NCBI GenBank assembly: GCA_001796355.1
Contig: MGMG01000025.1
Span: forward strand, 1-34,330
Length of the DNA: 34,330 bases
Reading direction: 5' to 3'
Origin: Chloroflexi bacterium GWB2_54_36
Lineage (GTDB): Bacteria > Chloroflexota > Anaerolineae > Anaerolineales > Anaerolineaceae
This document shows positions 15,870-24,687 of this stretch, one piece after another (the first letter of the stretch is position 1; every line of letters begins with the position of its first letter). The notes beneath the pieces were generated by a model, which saw only the letters and a list, made by a program, of their open reading frames with translations, was not told the origin of the DNA and ran no database searches. The position numbers were made by a program, and so were the translations under genes.

Positions 15870-16595
15870 ATGCAAATACTGGTTATTTCTGATATTCATG
15901 CAAACTTTACCGCGCTTGATGCTGTTTTAGCTGACGCGGGTCAGGTCGATGCAGTCTGGTGTCTGGGAGATTTGGTCGGCTACGGTCCTGATCCGGAAGT
16001 GTGCGTTGAGCGCATCCGACAACTGCCCAATACAGTTTGCTTGCTTGGCAACCATGATGCGGCTGTGCTTGGCAAATTGGATCAGGAAGCCTTCAACCAT
16101 GAGGCCAATATCTCGGTCAGTTGGACGCGTGATCAGCTTTCCCCGGCCAGTCTGGGTTTTCTCCAGGGGCTTCGCACCCGGGTTGAAACACAGAATGTAA
16201 CATTGAGCCACGGCAGTCCGCGTAACCCGATCTGGGAGTATCTGCTCGACATTAATACGGTTTTATCCAATTTTTCATTTTTCAAAACGCCAATTTGCAT
16301 CGTCGGTCATACTCATATTCCGATCATTTATACCCACAACGGCAACGGGACAGTGGACTGGAGTATTCCCCAGCCGGGCGTCCTTACTCCGATCCAGGGG
16401 CGAGCCATCCTAAACCCCGGGTCAGTTGGCCAGCCGCGCGATCGCAATCCAATGGCAGCCTATGCAATCTATCACTCAGACGAAAACAGTTGGGAAGCCC
16501 GTCGCGTGGAATATGATATTGCCAGCGTTCAAAAGCGGATTTCTGCTGCTGGTCTGCCCTTCCGCCATGCTGCTCGCCTGATGGATGGCTGGTAA
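15870..16595 (+). CDS. Calcineurin-like metallophosphoesterase (YfcE/MJ0936-type)
   Basis: 241 aa. The metallophosphoesterase motifs occur in order: SDIHANF (Asp8, His10) at the N-terminus, LGDLVGYGPDP, LGNHDAAVLG, LSHGSP and IVGHTHIP, followed by ILNPGSVGQPRDRNP. This pattern fits the small phosphodiesterase group close to MJ0936 and YfcE. The natural substrate is not predictable. The enzyme is probably cytoplasmic, with no signal peptide. The ATG at 15870 is chosen because the DIHAN motif follows it at the usual distance; the weak AAGG site is only 2-3 bases away. A TATAAT at 15841-15846, between coaBC and this gene, could be a separate promoter, but it lacks a clear -35. Confidence 0.88.
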   Translation: MQILVISDIHANFTALDAVLADAGQVDAVWCLGDLVGYGPDPEVCVERIRQLPNTVCLLGNHDAAVLGKLDQEAFNHEANISVSWTRDQLSPASLGFLQGLRTRVETQNVTLSHGSPRNPIWEYLLDINTVLSNFSFFKTPICIVGHTHIPIIYTHNGNGTVDWSIPQPGVLTPIQGRAILNPGSVGQPRDRNPMAAYAIYHSDENSWEARRVEYDIASVQKRISAAGLPFRHAARLMDGW

Positions 16596-16660
16596 ACGGA
16601 ACTTTCTCTGGGTTCTCAGCGTCTATTTCCCATAACCCGATTGCCCAAAGGAGAAGAGAA

Positions 16661-17608
16661 ATGATCAAGCGCACCTTGTTAGTCCTGATAATTGTTGCGG
16701 CGCTGCTTACAGGCTGTTCGGCCGCGAAAACCACCGATAGCCGTGAATCAGGTGGGTTCGAGGCCCCAAACCTGGGCGCACCAGAACCTATGCCAGCCGC
16801 TGACTACGCTATCGAACCGAGCCAACCCATACTCCAGGAAGAGAAAATCCAAAATCTCACCGAACGGATGGTCATACGTAACGCCAGTCTTTCCATCGTC
16901 GTGGTGGATCCGGCCGCTGTCATGGACGATATTATGGCCATGGCCAATGGCATGGGCGGGTATGTTGTCGATTCGAATCTTTACCAGACAACCACCTCCG
17001 CTGGGATCGAGGTGCCAGAGGCTCGGGTGACCGTGCGCGTACCGGCTGACCAACTGGATGCTGCCCTGACGCAGATCAAAGCGCACGTCGAAGACCCGGT
17101 CAATGACATTTTGTTTGAAAATATCTCCGGTCAGGATGTGACCCAGGAGTATACGGACCTGCAATCCCGCCTGCGCAATCTGGAAGACGCCGCTGAACAG
17201 TTGCGCGAAATTCTGGACAATGCCATTCGCACCGAAGATGTTTTGACGGTCTTCAACGAATTAAAAAATGTCAACGAGCAGATCGAAGTGCTCAAGGGGC
17301 AGATCCAATACTACGAACAGTCTTCCCGACTTTCAGCCATCAGCGTAACCATTCAGGCTAAAGAGGGCGTTCAACCCATTAACATTGGCGGTTGGGAGCC
17401 CCAGGGTGTTGCGCGTGACGCGCTGCAGAGCCTGGTTCGTGCCTATCAATGGCTCGCAGACGTTGCTATCTGGCTTGTCGTTTTCTGCCTGCCGATCGCA
17501 ATCCCGGTTGGACTGGTGGTGTTCTTCGTGGTGCGCGGCATCCGCAAGTGGAATCGCGGGCGCAAGGCAATAAAGGCCGTTCTACCCGAGGTCAAGTCTG
17601 GAGAGTAA
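16661..17608 (+). CDS. DUF4349-domain lipoprotein with C-terminal membrane helix
   Basis: 315 aa. The N-terminal signal peptide ends in lipobox LLTGC (Cys19). A disordered region (20-65) precedes the DUF4349 domain (about 66-290), marked by RMVIRNASLSIVV, a segment with MGGYVVDSN, RVTVRVPADQLDAAL and the long coiled coil TQEYTDLQSRLRNLEDAAEQ. One strong transmembrane helix lies near the C-terminus (about 268-292), followed by a basic cytoplasmic tail. The protein would thus be anchored at both ends in the outer face of the membrane. The function of DUF4349 proteins is unknown; some authors compare the helical hairpin to membrane-fusion adaptors. AAAGGAGAAGAG gives a strong ribosome binding site. 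It lies 65 bp after the phosphoesterase gene, and a hairpin terminator follows. Confidence 0.9.
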   Translation: MIKRTLLVLIIVAALLTGCSAAKTTDSRESGGFEAPNLGAPEPMPAADYAIEPSQPILQEEKIQNLTERMVIRNASLSIVVVDPAAVMDDIMAMANGMGGYVVDSNLYQTTTSAGIEVPEARVTVRVPADQLDAALTQIKAHVEDPVNDILFENISGQDVTQEYTDLQSRLRNLEDAAEQLREILDNAIRTEDVLTVFNELKNVNEQIEVLKGQIQYYEQSSRLSAISVTIQAKEGVQPINIGGWEPQGVARDALQSLVRAYQWLADVAIWLVVFCLPIAIPVGLVVFFVVRGIRKWNRGRKAIKAVLPEVKSGE

Positions 17609-17648
17609 TGGAACGTTCAGTTTGACCTGAGCGGAAAATATATACACA

Positions 17649-17686
17649 TGATCAGGGGCGTCCGGTTAGGCGCCCCTGATCGGTTT
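17649..17686 (+). terminator. Hairpin terminator after the DUF4349 gene
   Basis: GATCAGGGGCG (17650-17660) and CGCCCCTGATC (17671-17681) form a perfect 11-bp GC-rich stem with a 10-nt loop, followed by only three Ts (GGTTTG). The stem is strong and the position just after the last gene of the run fits termination, but the T-tract is short. Confidence 0.6.
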
Positions 17687-17698
17687 GAAGGTCATGTT

Positions 17699-18149
17699 GG
17701 GCAAGCTTCAGCTTGCCCTCTGGACCTGACGGTTGTTATGCATGGACAAACTAAAGCTTATCCTACATCAAATTGGCATGCTGACCGACAGGTAGGGTAA
17801 GCTTCAGCTTGCCTAGCTTGACTTGGTCAATGGCAAGCTCGGACAAACTAAAGTTTATCCTACATCAGATTTGCTTGCTAATCGACTGGTGGGGTAAGCT
17901 TCAGCTTGCCCCACGGACCGGGCGGTTGTCATGCCTGGATAAACTAAAGTTTATCCTACATCTACTTAGCTTGCCGACCAACAGGTAGGGTAAGCTTCAG
18001 CATGCCTACCGAACCGTGCGGTTGTCATGTCTGGACAAACTAAAGTTTATCCTACATCAAATCGGCATGCTGACCGACAGGTAGGGTAAGCTTCAGCTTG
18101 CCCCAACGGACCGGACGGTTGTCATGCCTGGGCAAACTATAGTTTACCC
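17699..18149. repeat. Five-copy 96-97 bp BIME/REP-like array of alternating inverted palindromes
   Basis: The 594-base gap 17609-18202 between two converging genes holds no gene. GC-type palindromes, GGGTAAGCT-tc-AGCTTGCCC or close variants, start at 17699, 17795, 17892, 17988 and 18084. AT-type palindromes, GGAYAAACT-aa-AGTTTATCC, start at 17744, 17841, 17937, 18033 and 18130. The period is 96-97 bp throughout. Read on opposite strands the two types align, both preceded by GTA, and differ by paired changes (G-C versus A-T) that keep the stem. The layout, two inverted palindromes per unit in an extragenic convergent gap, is like BIMEs built from REP units. The fifth AT-type copy (GGGCAAACTATAGTTTACCC) is intermediate between the two types. 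Confidence 0.92.
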
Positions 18150-18202
18150 TACATAAAACGTCATCCTGCTTGTTGGGCAATTAACAATCGAATGCATCGA
18201 CG

Positions 18203-20584
18203 CTACCGGCCGGCATAATTGTCGTCCCAAATAATTTCGATTTGTGCCGACCGGTCAACCGTCAGATTAAACCGGAACGCACCGTCGCCCAACTCCTGCG
18301 ATTCCACCGGCTTGCCCTCGCATTCCGCATGGGTGGGCGCGGATGGCAAGTAAAGTTGGACAAATCCCTCTGCTTGACGGCCCAGGTCAACCGAAAACCG
18401 CAAGCGCTGCGGTTCTGATGCCCATTCAGCTATCTCGCAACCCTGTGAAAAATGCAGGTTACCCCCCAGGTAAAGCGGGTCAGAATCATCCATGCAGGGA
18501 ATTACAGCTGCCAGAACTGCACCGTGCGCGGGTATGGCTGGCATCTTAAGCGCGCTACCTGGCGTGTATTGAAAAATTTGCTCATCCCAAAATAAACTGA
18601 CCCAGCAAGGCTGGTCGGACAGTTTAAAATCGGCGGGATTGAAATCCCAAGCCTGGGCGGTATCCCTCCAATTAAATGTAGCGATTACTGTCCATTTCCC
18701 CTGCGCGCCTGAAAGCGGCAGCCGTAACCGGGTAGGAGCGGTTTCCACCAGTAAATCCAATACCTCCGCGCGTTGGCCAACCACCGGCAGCAAGATTTGC
18801 GCGATCCTCAGCCGGTCAGTCGGCAGAACAGTCAGATCATCCGAAATCAGCAGAGACCCGCCGGTGACGCTGATAGCCGTTGCCAAAGATTGGATTTCGG
18901 CCAGAGTCAACCGAGTATCCGGGCGAACCAGCAGGCAATCCGGATCATTGGCCCACCAGCGGTTGTGCAGGGGAGCCCGGGTCAGGATATTATGCAGCGA
19001 ATTACGCGCGGAAGGCACCGCCGGCTCATTCTTGAAAAGGAAACGAATCCCTTTAATCTCGGGTTCCCATGAGCCATTGACGTCTGCTCCGATGCGCATG
19101 GCATCCACCAGGCCAATCCCTGACCCGAGCGGCAACCCGCAACCTACCAGATAGGTCTGGACGCCGGCCGCTGCCCGAATGGCCTCCATCCCTTGACGCA
19201 TGATCTGCGCGCGCGTGCGGGTTGGGTCATGGCGCAGGCCGGGTAGGGCAGCCGCGTACAGGAAGTCCAGCTTCAGGTAGGGGAAGCCCCATTCATGGAT
19301 TGCAGTTCGCACCGGTTCGCAGGCAGCCTCCAGAGCGCCCGGGACGGTCAGGTCAAGGCCGGTAGTCAGCGTGTTCCAGCCAAAACCGGCGTTGACCGCT
19401 CGGCCGCGCTTATTTCGCAGGATAAATTGAGGATTGTTGCGCGCAAATTCCGAACGCGGATGCAAAATGAACGGCGCCAGCCATAAACCCGGAATGCAAC
19501 CGTGTGCAGATATTTCCCGAGCCAGCGGCGCGACCCCATCGGGAAAACCAGGCTTGAAAGAAAACCAATCGCCAACCATTGTCTCGAATCCATCGTCGAT
19601 TTGAAGCAATTCAAGCGGGAGTCGGGCGCGGGCAGCCGTCAACGCTGTTAGATTAGCCTGGACGTCCGGCGCTGAAAGCCGCGTGTAATATTGATACCAG
19701 GAACACCATCCGGTGGGAATCTGGCGAATCTTTTCTCTGGTTACACTGTGTTCACGCGCAACCGCTTCCAGGTATTCGCGCAGCGGATCGGGGTCATCGG
19801 TCGAAAAAGGGGTAATGACCGCCCAATCGGTTTCGATCGCTTTATCCGGGTCAAGGCGGGCGCCGTCGCTGGTCCACATTGCCAGCGATGGGCGATCGTA
19901 GAGGACAGCCTCGATGGTGCCAAAATGCTTCTTTTGTGACAGGAACCCGGCAACCAATCCTATTTTCGATTTCAAGTCTGCCAGCGCGCCAAAAAAATCG
20001 GCCGTGTAATAACCTGGCATCCGTAATGCGGGTGTACCGGGGTTGATGATCATCGGCTGCTGCAAAAAACCGAGCCGTGAAATGCGCATGGGTTGGCCGT
20101 TGGGGAAAGCGCCGGTTGGTGACCAGGACTGCCAGCCGTTACTGTAAAACGACCACTGGGGGTTGGGTGGAAAATCAAGTGAACCGAATTTATCCTGGCC
20201 GCCGACTCGCAGAAACTCGATTTTGTCGATGCGAATGGCTTCCCGGCTGGTATTCTCGAGCCGGATTTTCCACAAAAACAATGGGTGGTCCTGACTGAGC
20301 GCGAAGGTAACTGTGACTTTCAGACCCGGATGCGGTAAGGTTTGCTCTACCTGGAGACTCAGCATTTCACCATGAGCGCCCATGTCAGGGGCTTCGCCGA
20401 CCGGTGCATGGATATCCCAATGATCGAGCGGCAACGTAATTTTGCTGCCCGGCTGACTGGTTTCTATTCGCATCTGGCACCCGGACAGGGCAATCCGATT
20501 GGCGCCGGCGCTTTGCAGGTCGAATTTTCCGGTTTCGGGATGCAGTGTAAGCAGGAAATGGTTGGATGACAGTGTTGTTGGCAT
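18203..20584 (-). CDS. GH36-family alpha-galactosidase-like glycoside hydrolase
   Basis: 793 aa with the three-part GH36 layout: an N-terminal beta-sandwich (about 1-290, including YSNGWQSWSPTG), a catalytic TIM barrel (about 295-600) and a C-terminal beta domain. Catalytic signatures are present: PTGWCSWYQYY, LLQIDDGFE, GLWLAPFIL, the nucleophile Asp440 in PYLKLDFLY, and the acid/base Asp501 in MRIGADVNGSW, 61 residues apart as in characterised GH36 enzymes. There is no signal peptide, so it is probably cytoplasmic, acting on imported alpha-galactosides or related oligosaccharides. GH36 also contains alpha-N-acetylgalactosaminidases and other specificities, so the sugar is not certain. No transporter or sugar regulator lies beside it. 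ATG 20584 follows AGGATG at suitable spacing; a minus-strand TATAAT at 20634-20639 could be its -10. Confidence 0.88.
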   Translation of the reverse strand: MPTTLSSNHFLLTLHPETGKFDLQSAGANRIALSGCQMRIETSQPGSKITLPLDHWDIHAPVGEAPDMGAHGEMLSLQVEQTLPHPGLKVTVTFALSQDHPLFLWKIRLENTSREAIRIDKIEFLRVGGQDKFGSLDFPPNPQWSFYSNGWQSWSPTGAFPNGQPMRISRLGFLQQPMIINPGTPALRMPGYYTADFFGALADLKSKIGLVAGFLSQKKHFGTIEAVLYDRPSLAMWTSDGARLDPDKAIETDWAVITPFSTDDPDPLREYLEAVAREHSVTREKIRQIPTGWCSWYQYYTRLSAPDVQANLTALTAARARLPLELLQIDDGFETMVGDWFSFKPGFPDGVAPLAREISAHGCIPGLWLAPFILHPRSEFARNNPQFILRNKRGRAVNAGFGWNTLTTGLDLTVPGALEAACEPVRTAIHEWGFPYLKLDFLYAAALPGLRHDPTRTRAQIMRQGMEAIRAAAGVQTYLVGCGLPLGSGIGLVDAMRIGADVNGSWEPEIKGIRFLFKNEPAVPSARNSLHNILTRAPLHNRWWANDPDCLLVRPDTRLTLAEIQSLATAISVTGGSLLISDDLTVLPTDRLRIAQILLPVVGQRAEVLDLLVETAPTRLRLPLSGAQGKWTVIATFNWRDTAQAWDFNPADFKLSDQPCWVSLFWDEQIFQYTPGSALKMPAIPAHGAVLAAVIPCMDDSDPLYLGGNLHFSQGCEIAEWASEPQRLRFSVDLGRQAEGFVQLYLPSAPTHAECEGKPVESQELGDGAFRFNLTVDRSAQIEIIWDDNYAGR

Positions 20585-20725
20585 GGTTGTCGCATCCTAA
20601 ATCTTAGAATCAATCCAATTGCCTGACGAGTGGATTATACTTAAACAAGATAGTCAGGATAATCCGGAGAGGGGCCGAATCCACGTCTGCGCTACCATTT
20701 TCATATCAGGGGTTTGATCCGCAGC

Positions 20726-21403
20726 ATGAAGCATCAATTTATCGCCTTTCAAACGGTCATCCCGCAAACTTACCAGTTATCCTATCAGATTTTTCTGCCA
20801 GGTGATTACGGGGTTGAACCCGGACGCACCTGGCCATTGATTTTATCGCTGCACAGCGCATCTGCCCGCGGAACCAACCCGGAAGAAATCCTCAAAGCAG
20901 ATTTACCCGCCACTATCGAAGCCGGAGTTGAATACCCGTTCGTTGTGGTCGCGCCTCTTTGCCCGGCAGAGACCTGGTGGTCAGATTACCTTCCAGCTCT
21001 GGATGTTCTTTTGAAAGAGGTATGCGACCGGTATTCGGTCGACCAGAATCGGGTCGCGGTGACCGGTGTCAGCATGGGTGCATTTGGTGTCTGGCATCTT
21101 GGGGCTACCTACCCGAACCGGTTTTCCGCTCTGGTCCCGATCAGCGGCGGCGGAGCCTGGTTTTACGGCTTTCCCGAACGCGCCCGGACGTTGGCGGCCG
21201 TCCCGATGTGGATCTTCCACGGCGATGCCGATCCCATCATTCCGCTACGGGAAGCGGTGGTTCTTGCCGAAGAACACAAGGCTGCCGGTGCCAATTCACG
21301 TTTGACGATCATCCCTGAAGGCGGCCATGACATCTGGAAACAGGTTTACCGCATGCCGGAATTGATCAGTTGGCTGGCAGAGCAGAAGCGGATTCCAGGA
21401 TAA
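20726..21403 (+). CDS. Alpha/beta hydrolase, phospholipase/carboxylesterase-like (PHB depolymerase/LpqC-like)
   Basis: 225 aa. The alpha/beta-hydrolase triad can be read from the motifs: nucleophile Ser in TGVSMGAFGVW (about residue 117), Asp in FHGDADPIIP (about 168) and His in EGGHDIW (about 204). The WPLILSLHSASARG strand near the N-terminus supplies the oxyanion-hole loop. No signal peptide is visible, so the enzyme should be cytoplasmic; the substrate is probably a small ester, not predictable further. The ATG at 20726 is taken as the start. A TTG four codons upstream is possible, since AGGGG lies 1 base before that TTG and 13 before the ATG. It is divergent from the GH36 gene and may share its promoter region; carbohydrate de-esterification is a speculative link. 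Confidence 0.82.
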   Translation: MKHQFIAFQTVIPQTYQLSYQIFLPGDYGVEPGRTWPLILSLHSASARGTNPEEILKADLPATIEAGVEYPFVVVAPLCPAETWWSDYLPALDVLLKEVCDRYSVDQNRVAVTGVSMGAFGVWHLGATYPNRFSALVPISGGGAWFYGFPERARTLAAVPMWIFHGDADPIIPLREAVVLAEEHKAAGANSRLTIIPEGGHDIWKQVYRMPELISWLAEQKRIPG

Positions 21404-21409
21404 TAAACT

Positions 21410-21446
21410 AACAATACGCTCCAGTATGTTGAAGCGTATTGTTTTT
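21410..21446 (+). terminator. Intrinsic terminator after the esterase gene
   Basis: AACAATACGCT (21410-21420) and AGCGTATTGTT (21433-21443) form a perfect 11-bp stem with a 12-nt loop, running into a T-tract (21442-21446). It lies 7 bases after the stop codon, in the convergent gap before dcd. Confidence 0.85.
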
Positions 21447-21463
21447 AATCCATGCTAAAACGG

Positions 21464-22018
21464 TTACAATCTGGGCAATAAAATGCCCTGCTGGTTCTGA
21501 TACTTGCCCTTTTTATCCGCATACGAAATTTCACAGGGTTCATCGCCTTCGAAGAACAACACCTGGGCAATGCCCTCATTGGAATAGATTTTGGCGGGCA
21601 AGGGGGTGGTATTGGAGATTTCGAGCGTGACATAACCCTCCCATTCGGGCTCGAAGGGCGTCACATTGACAATGATACCGCAGCGGGCGTAGGTCGATTT
21701 GCCAACACAGATTGTCAGCACGCCGCGCGGAATATGGAAATACTCCACAGTGCGCGCCAGTGCGAAGGAGTTCGGCGGAATCACGCATACATCCCCTTTG
21801 AAGTCGATCATCGATTTAGGGTTGAAATCTTTGGGGTCCACGATTGCGGAAAAAACATTGGTAAAAATTTTATATTCGTCTGCCACGCGGATATCGTACC
21901 CGTAAGACGAAACTCCATATGAGATGACCCCATTGCGCTTTTGGCCATCCTCGAACGGGTTAATCATGTTGGCTTCCAGCGCCATCTTGCGAATCCAATG
22001 ATCGGGTTTGAGACCCAT
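21464..22018 (-). CDS. dcd: dCTP deaminase
   Basis: 184 aa. Dcd deaminates dCTP to dUTP, feeding dTMP synthesis. The sequence matches the bacterial trimeric Dcd type: [12 protein letters not shown] near residues 33-44, [31 protein letters not shown], the catalytic Glu in [18 protein letters not shown], and the C-terminal [15 protein letters not shown] tail that closes over the nucleotide. The length is slightly shorter than the E. coli enzyme but complete. ATG 22018 begins the usual [12 protein letters not shown] segment; the nearest AAAGGA is about 13 bases upstream. It follows FTCD by 28 bp on the same strand, so the two may be one transcript. Confidence 0.95.
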   Translation of the reverse strand: MGLKPDHWIRKMALEANMINPFEDGQKRNGVISYGVSSYGYDIRVADEYKIFTNVFSAIVDPKDFNPKSMIDFKGDVCVIPPNSFALARTVEYFHIPRGVLTICVGKSTYARCGIIVNVTPFEPEWEGYVTLEISNTTPLPAKIYSNEGIAQVLFFEGDEPCEISYADKKGKYQNQQGILLPRL

Positions 22019-22046
22019 GTTGAATAAGTGTCCTTTCGAAATGGGA

Positions 22047-23594
22047 TTAATCGAGGTTCATTCCGCCGCGTTCGGCCAACAGTGCGAGCAGGCGTTTTTC
22101 GAGTTCAACGGATTGGTTTTCCACCGCGCGAATTTCATCGAGCAGGGAGATTTTAGCAGCTTCGTCATCCAATCCGTTCGTATTGATGCGCACATTGTAC
22201 GCTGCGCAGGTCAGGGCGGCGCGCGCCAGGGTGGCTCCGGAAGCAGCATCGGATATGGCATTGAGGTTGCCAAGTTCGGCAGCCTGCAACGCCAGCCCTT
22301 GCACGGCCAGGCAGTGCTTGGCGGCTTCCAGCGGCACCAGGGCGGCTACTAGGGTCGCAGATTGAATCGCCTGGTTGCGTGCTTCGATTTGTTCTGGCGT
22401 ATCTTTTGGCAGCTTGAAGGCTTCCATCACCGCGATGAAAGAGTCTGAATCGCGCTGGACGCCGGCGGCTAGGTCAGCGCGCAGGGCTTCGGCCTTTTCG
22501 ACCAGCGCCCACATTCGCTCTTTGACGTTTTCGTATTTCTTCTTTCCCAGCGTGACCCTTGCCACCATGGCAACCAGCGCTGCCGCCGCAGCACCGGTAT
22601 GCGCCGCTGCCGAACCGCCGCCCGGGGTTGGATTGGCGGATGCCAGTTCATCCAGGAAGGATGCTTCCGGGGCGCTTGCTGCAGTCCCAACAGCGCGCAT
22701 CATTTGCATCATGCGCTGCTCGAGAATTTGCTCGGCTGAAAAACCATCCAACTGCATATACCAGGTAGCAGCGTCGTTGAGCGCTTCCTGTGGAATCAAA
22801 CCGACCAGTTCTGAATGGTGTATGGCAACACCATAGCGTTCCGCTTCCCGCCGGATCATTTCGACCACCCGCGCCAGCGGAGTTTGGCGGTAATTGGTCA
22901 TGTTCATCGACACTTGCGCGCGGCCTTCCACCAAAACGCCCATCCCTTTGACAAAACGCATTCCGCCTGAAGAATGGCGTACGACGCGGGCAATTTTCTG
23001 AGCAATCGAGGTATCGTTGGTAGTCAGGTACACGTTAAAAGCAATCAACGGCTGGCGCGCGCCAATGACGGTCGCCCCCGCTGTGCCAAGGGTGCTTGGC
23101 CCAAAGTCCGGTTTACGTTCGGGGTGGATATTGATTTCTTCTTTAAGCGCTTCGTACTGCCCGCGGCGAATGTTCTCCAGATTGGTACGTTCGGGGGCAG
23201 TTGCAGCTTCCTCGTAGAGATATACGGGAATGTTCAACTCGCTGCCGACGCGTTTACCCAACCGGCGCGCCATTTCGACGCATTCCTGCATGGTGACGTC
23301 GCTGATGGGCACAAAGGGGACTACATCGGTAGCGCCAATGCGCGGGTGGGCGCCGGTATGTTCATCCAGGTTGATCAGTTGCCCGGCTTTGGCAATCGCC
23401 TGAAAAGCAGCTTCTTCCACCGCTGCCGGCGCGCCGATTAGGGTGATCACCGTGCGATTGTGGTCCATGTCGGAGTGGCGGTCGAGGACATGTACCCCTG
23501 GGACGGATTCGAGCGCGCTGAGAATCTCGGCTACAACCTCGGGGCGACGGGCTTCCGAAAAATTCGGGATGCACTCAACGATAGGATTCGGCAT
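22047..23594 (-). CDS. Bifunctional glutamate formiminotransferase / formiminotetrahydrofolate cyclodeaminase (FTCD)
   Basis: 515 aa. The N-terminal formiminotransferase (about 1-300) starts [12 protein letters not shown] and carries the catalytic region [18 protein letters not shown] (His83) and VYLYEEAA. The C-terminal cyclodeaminase (about 315-515) has [15 protein letters not shown] and a mostly helical domain with [13 protein letters not shown]. The protein transfers the formimino group of formiminoglutamate, from histidine breakdown, to THF and then releases ammonia to give 5,10-methenyl-THF. Many bacteria encode these as separate proteins; here they are fused, as in animals and some bacteria. 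The ATG at 23594 is preferred because GAGGTG precedes it closely. A minus-strand TATAAT at 23623-23628 is a candidate -10. No other hut genes lie in the window. Confidence 0.93.
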   Translation of the reverse strand: MPNPIVECIPNFSEARRPEVVAEILSALESVPGVHVLDRHSDMDHNRTVITLIGAPAAVEEAAFQAIAKAGQLINLDEHTGAHPRIGATDVVPFVPISDVTMQECVEMARRLGKRVGSELNIPVYLYEEAATAPERTNLENIRRGQYEALKEEINIHPERKPDFGPSTLGTAGATVIGARQPLIAFNVYLTTNDTSIAQKIARVVRHSSGGMRFVKGMGVLVEGRAQVSMNMTNYRQTPLARVVEMIRREAERYGVAIHHSELVGLIPQEALNDAATWYMQLDGFSAEQILEQRMMQMMRAVGTAASAPEASFLDELASANPTPGGGSAAAHTGAAAAALVAMVARVTLGKKKYENVKERMWALVEKAEALRADLAAGVQRDSDSFIAVMEAFKLPKDTPEQIEARNQAIQSATLVAALVPLEAAKHCLAVQGLALQAAELGNLNAISDAASGATLARAALTCAAYNVRINTNGLDDEAAKISLLDEIRAVENQSVELEKRLLALLAERGGMNLD

Positions 23595-23663
23595 TTTCAC
23601 CTCAAGGCGATGGGATGGTAATATTATATCCAGAAGTAAGCGCTGATGGCGGAGGAGGTGACC

Positions 23664-24350
23664 ATGTGCGGACGCTATTCACTAACTTTGGAACCGGTCG
23701 AACTACGACAGGCTTTTGGCCTTAGCGAGATGCCGGAAGAATTGATGCCGCGCTATAACATTGTTCCCACACAGCCGGTAGCGGTCATTACGGATGCCGC
23801 TGCTCGCACGGTGGAGTTTATGCGTTGGGGATTGGTACCCTCTTGGGCGAAAGACATTTCGATCGGCAGTAAATTGATCAACGCTCGCGCGGAGACAGTG
23901 ACTGAAAAACCGTCCTTTCGCAGCGCTTTTGCCCACCGCCGCTGCCTGATTCTGGCGGACGGGTTCTATGAATGGCAGAAGACTGGAACGAAGAGTCCGT
24001 CGATCCCGTATTATTTACACCTGACAAATGGTGGGCCGTTCGCATTTGCCGGGCTGTGGGAGTTCTGGCAGTCGCCGGAGGGCGATGAACTGAAGACCTG
24101 CACCATCATCACCACCGAAGCCAATGCCCGGGTTGCGCCGGTGCATGACCGCATGCCGGTGATTTTGAACCCACAGACTGTCTGGAACTGGCTAAGGGAC
24201 GGGTCGAATGAGTCGCTGCTGAAATTGTTGCGGCCGTATCCAGCCGAGGAAATGACCGCCTACCGCGTCAGCCGCATGGTCAATGATCCGGGCAAGGATG
24301 TTGCTGCGTTAGTCAAGCCGCAAACCGAGTGGGGCAGCGAGATATTTTGA
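23664..24350 (+). CDS. SRAP-domain protein (YedK/HMCES family)
   Basis: 228 aa. SRAP proteins form a thiazolidine crosslink with abasic sites in single-stranded DNA through Cys2, exposed after removal of Met1. The start fits exactly: ATG 23664 gives MCGRYS, with a strong GGAGGAGGTG site just before. Other conserved active-site segments are present: PRYNIVPTQPV (Asn for AP-site binding), INARAETV (Glu), and PVHDRMPVIL (His). MRWGLVPSWA and DGFYEWQ complete the fold signature. A longer start six codons upstream would bury the cysteine and is rejected. The gene stands alone, divergent from FTCD, with a tRNA gene 61 bp downstream. Confidence 0.95.
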   Translation: MCGRYSLTLEPVELRQAFGLSEMPEELMPRYNIVPTQPVAVITDAAARTVEFMRWGLVPSWAKDISIGSKLINARAETVTEKPSFRSAFAHRRCLILADGFYEWQKTGTKSPSIPYYLHLTNGGPFAFAGLWEFWQSPEGDELKTCTIITTEANARVAPVHDRMPVILNPQTVWNWLRDGSNESLLKLLRPYPAEEMTAYRVSRMVNDPGKDVAALVKPQTEWGSEIF

Positions 24351-24369
24351 ATATTGGGCGCTCAATTCC

Positions 24370-24398
24370 TTGACCGCTGCCGGGTAGGATGGTAGAAT
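24370..24398 (+). promoter_or_regulatory. Near-consensus sigma-70 promoter of tRNA-Glu
   Basis: TTGACC (24370-24375) and TAGAAT (24393-24398) are separated by exactly 17 bp. Transcription would begin about 24405, 7 bases before the mature tRNA 5' end. This is the clearest vegetative promoter in the window. Confidence 0.8.
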
Positions 24399-24411
24399 TT
24401 CGCTCGTTGCC

Positions 24412-24484
24412 GCCCCCATCGTCTAGGGGACCAGGACGCAGCCCTTTCAAGGCTAAAACGAGAGTTCGAATCTCTCTGGGGGCA
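24412..24484 (+). tRNA. tRNA-Glu (anticodon UUC)
   Basis: The acceptor stem GCCCCCA (24412-24418) pairs with TGGGGGC (24477-24483). The D-arm contains TCTAGGGGACCAGGA. The anticodon loop CTTTCAA (24444-24450) gives anticodon TTC, and the T-arm GAGAGTTCGAATCTCTC is perfect. The discriminator base is A24484. The following bases are CAA, so the 3' CCA is not encoded and must be added after transcription. An independent promoter lies upstream and an intrinsic terminator downstream. Confidence 0.96.
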
Positions 24485-24485
24485 C

Positions 24486-24511
24486 AAAATCCGCGTAAGC
24501 GGATTTTTTAT
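24486..24511 (+). terminator. Intrinsic terminator of tRNA-Glu
   Basis: AAAATCCGC (24486-24494), a GTAA tetraloop and GCGGATTTT (24499-24507) form a 9-bp hairpin ending in a run of six Ts. It starts 2 bases after the tRNA. Confidence 0.92.
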
Positions 24512-24669
24512 TTCTCACCACGGAGACCACAGAGCACACGGAGAAGGCCCCTCGTTTTTTATGAGAAGGCAGGTGAGAGGTCGCCCGCGAAAGCGGGTGG
24601 TATTGTTTCACCACGAAGGCGCGGAGTACGCGGAGAAAACCCCTCCTTTTTATGAGAGGGCAGGTGCGG
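24511..24669. repeat. Two direct copies of a 'CACCACGRAGRC' interspersed repeat
   Basis: Copy 1 (about 24511-24577) and copy 2 (about 24605-24669) share TTTC(T)CACCACG, an ACGCGGAG-like segment, CCCCTC, TTTTTATGAGA and GGCAGGTG, with about 94 bp between their starts. The CACCACGGAGACCACAGAG type of sequence resembles short extragenic repeats seen in many bacterial genomes. Between the copies is a small hairpin, CCCGC-gaaa-GCGGG. No protein is likely here. The rest of 24351-24687 is the tRNA gene with its signals, and the block ends at the convergent zinc-ribbon gene. Confidence 0.75.
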
Positions 24670-24687
24670 GTCCTTTGGTTTCCTACT

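Noticed and set aside
17699..18149. CRISPR array
   Set aside because: The period is even at 96-97 bp, but the whole unit is similar between copies, there are no unique spacers, and no cas genes are present.
24389..24655. A plus-strand frame of 88 codons across the tRNA-Glu gene
   Set aside because: It overlaps the tRNA, its terminator and the following direct repeats, so it cannot be a real gene.
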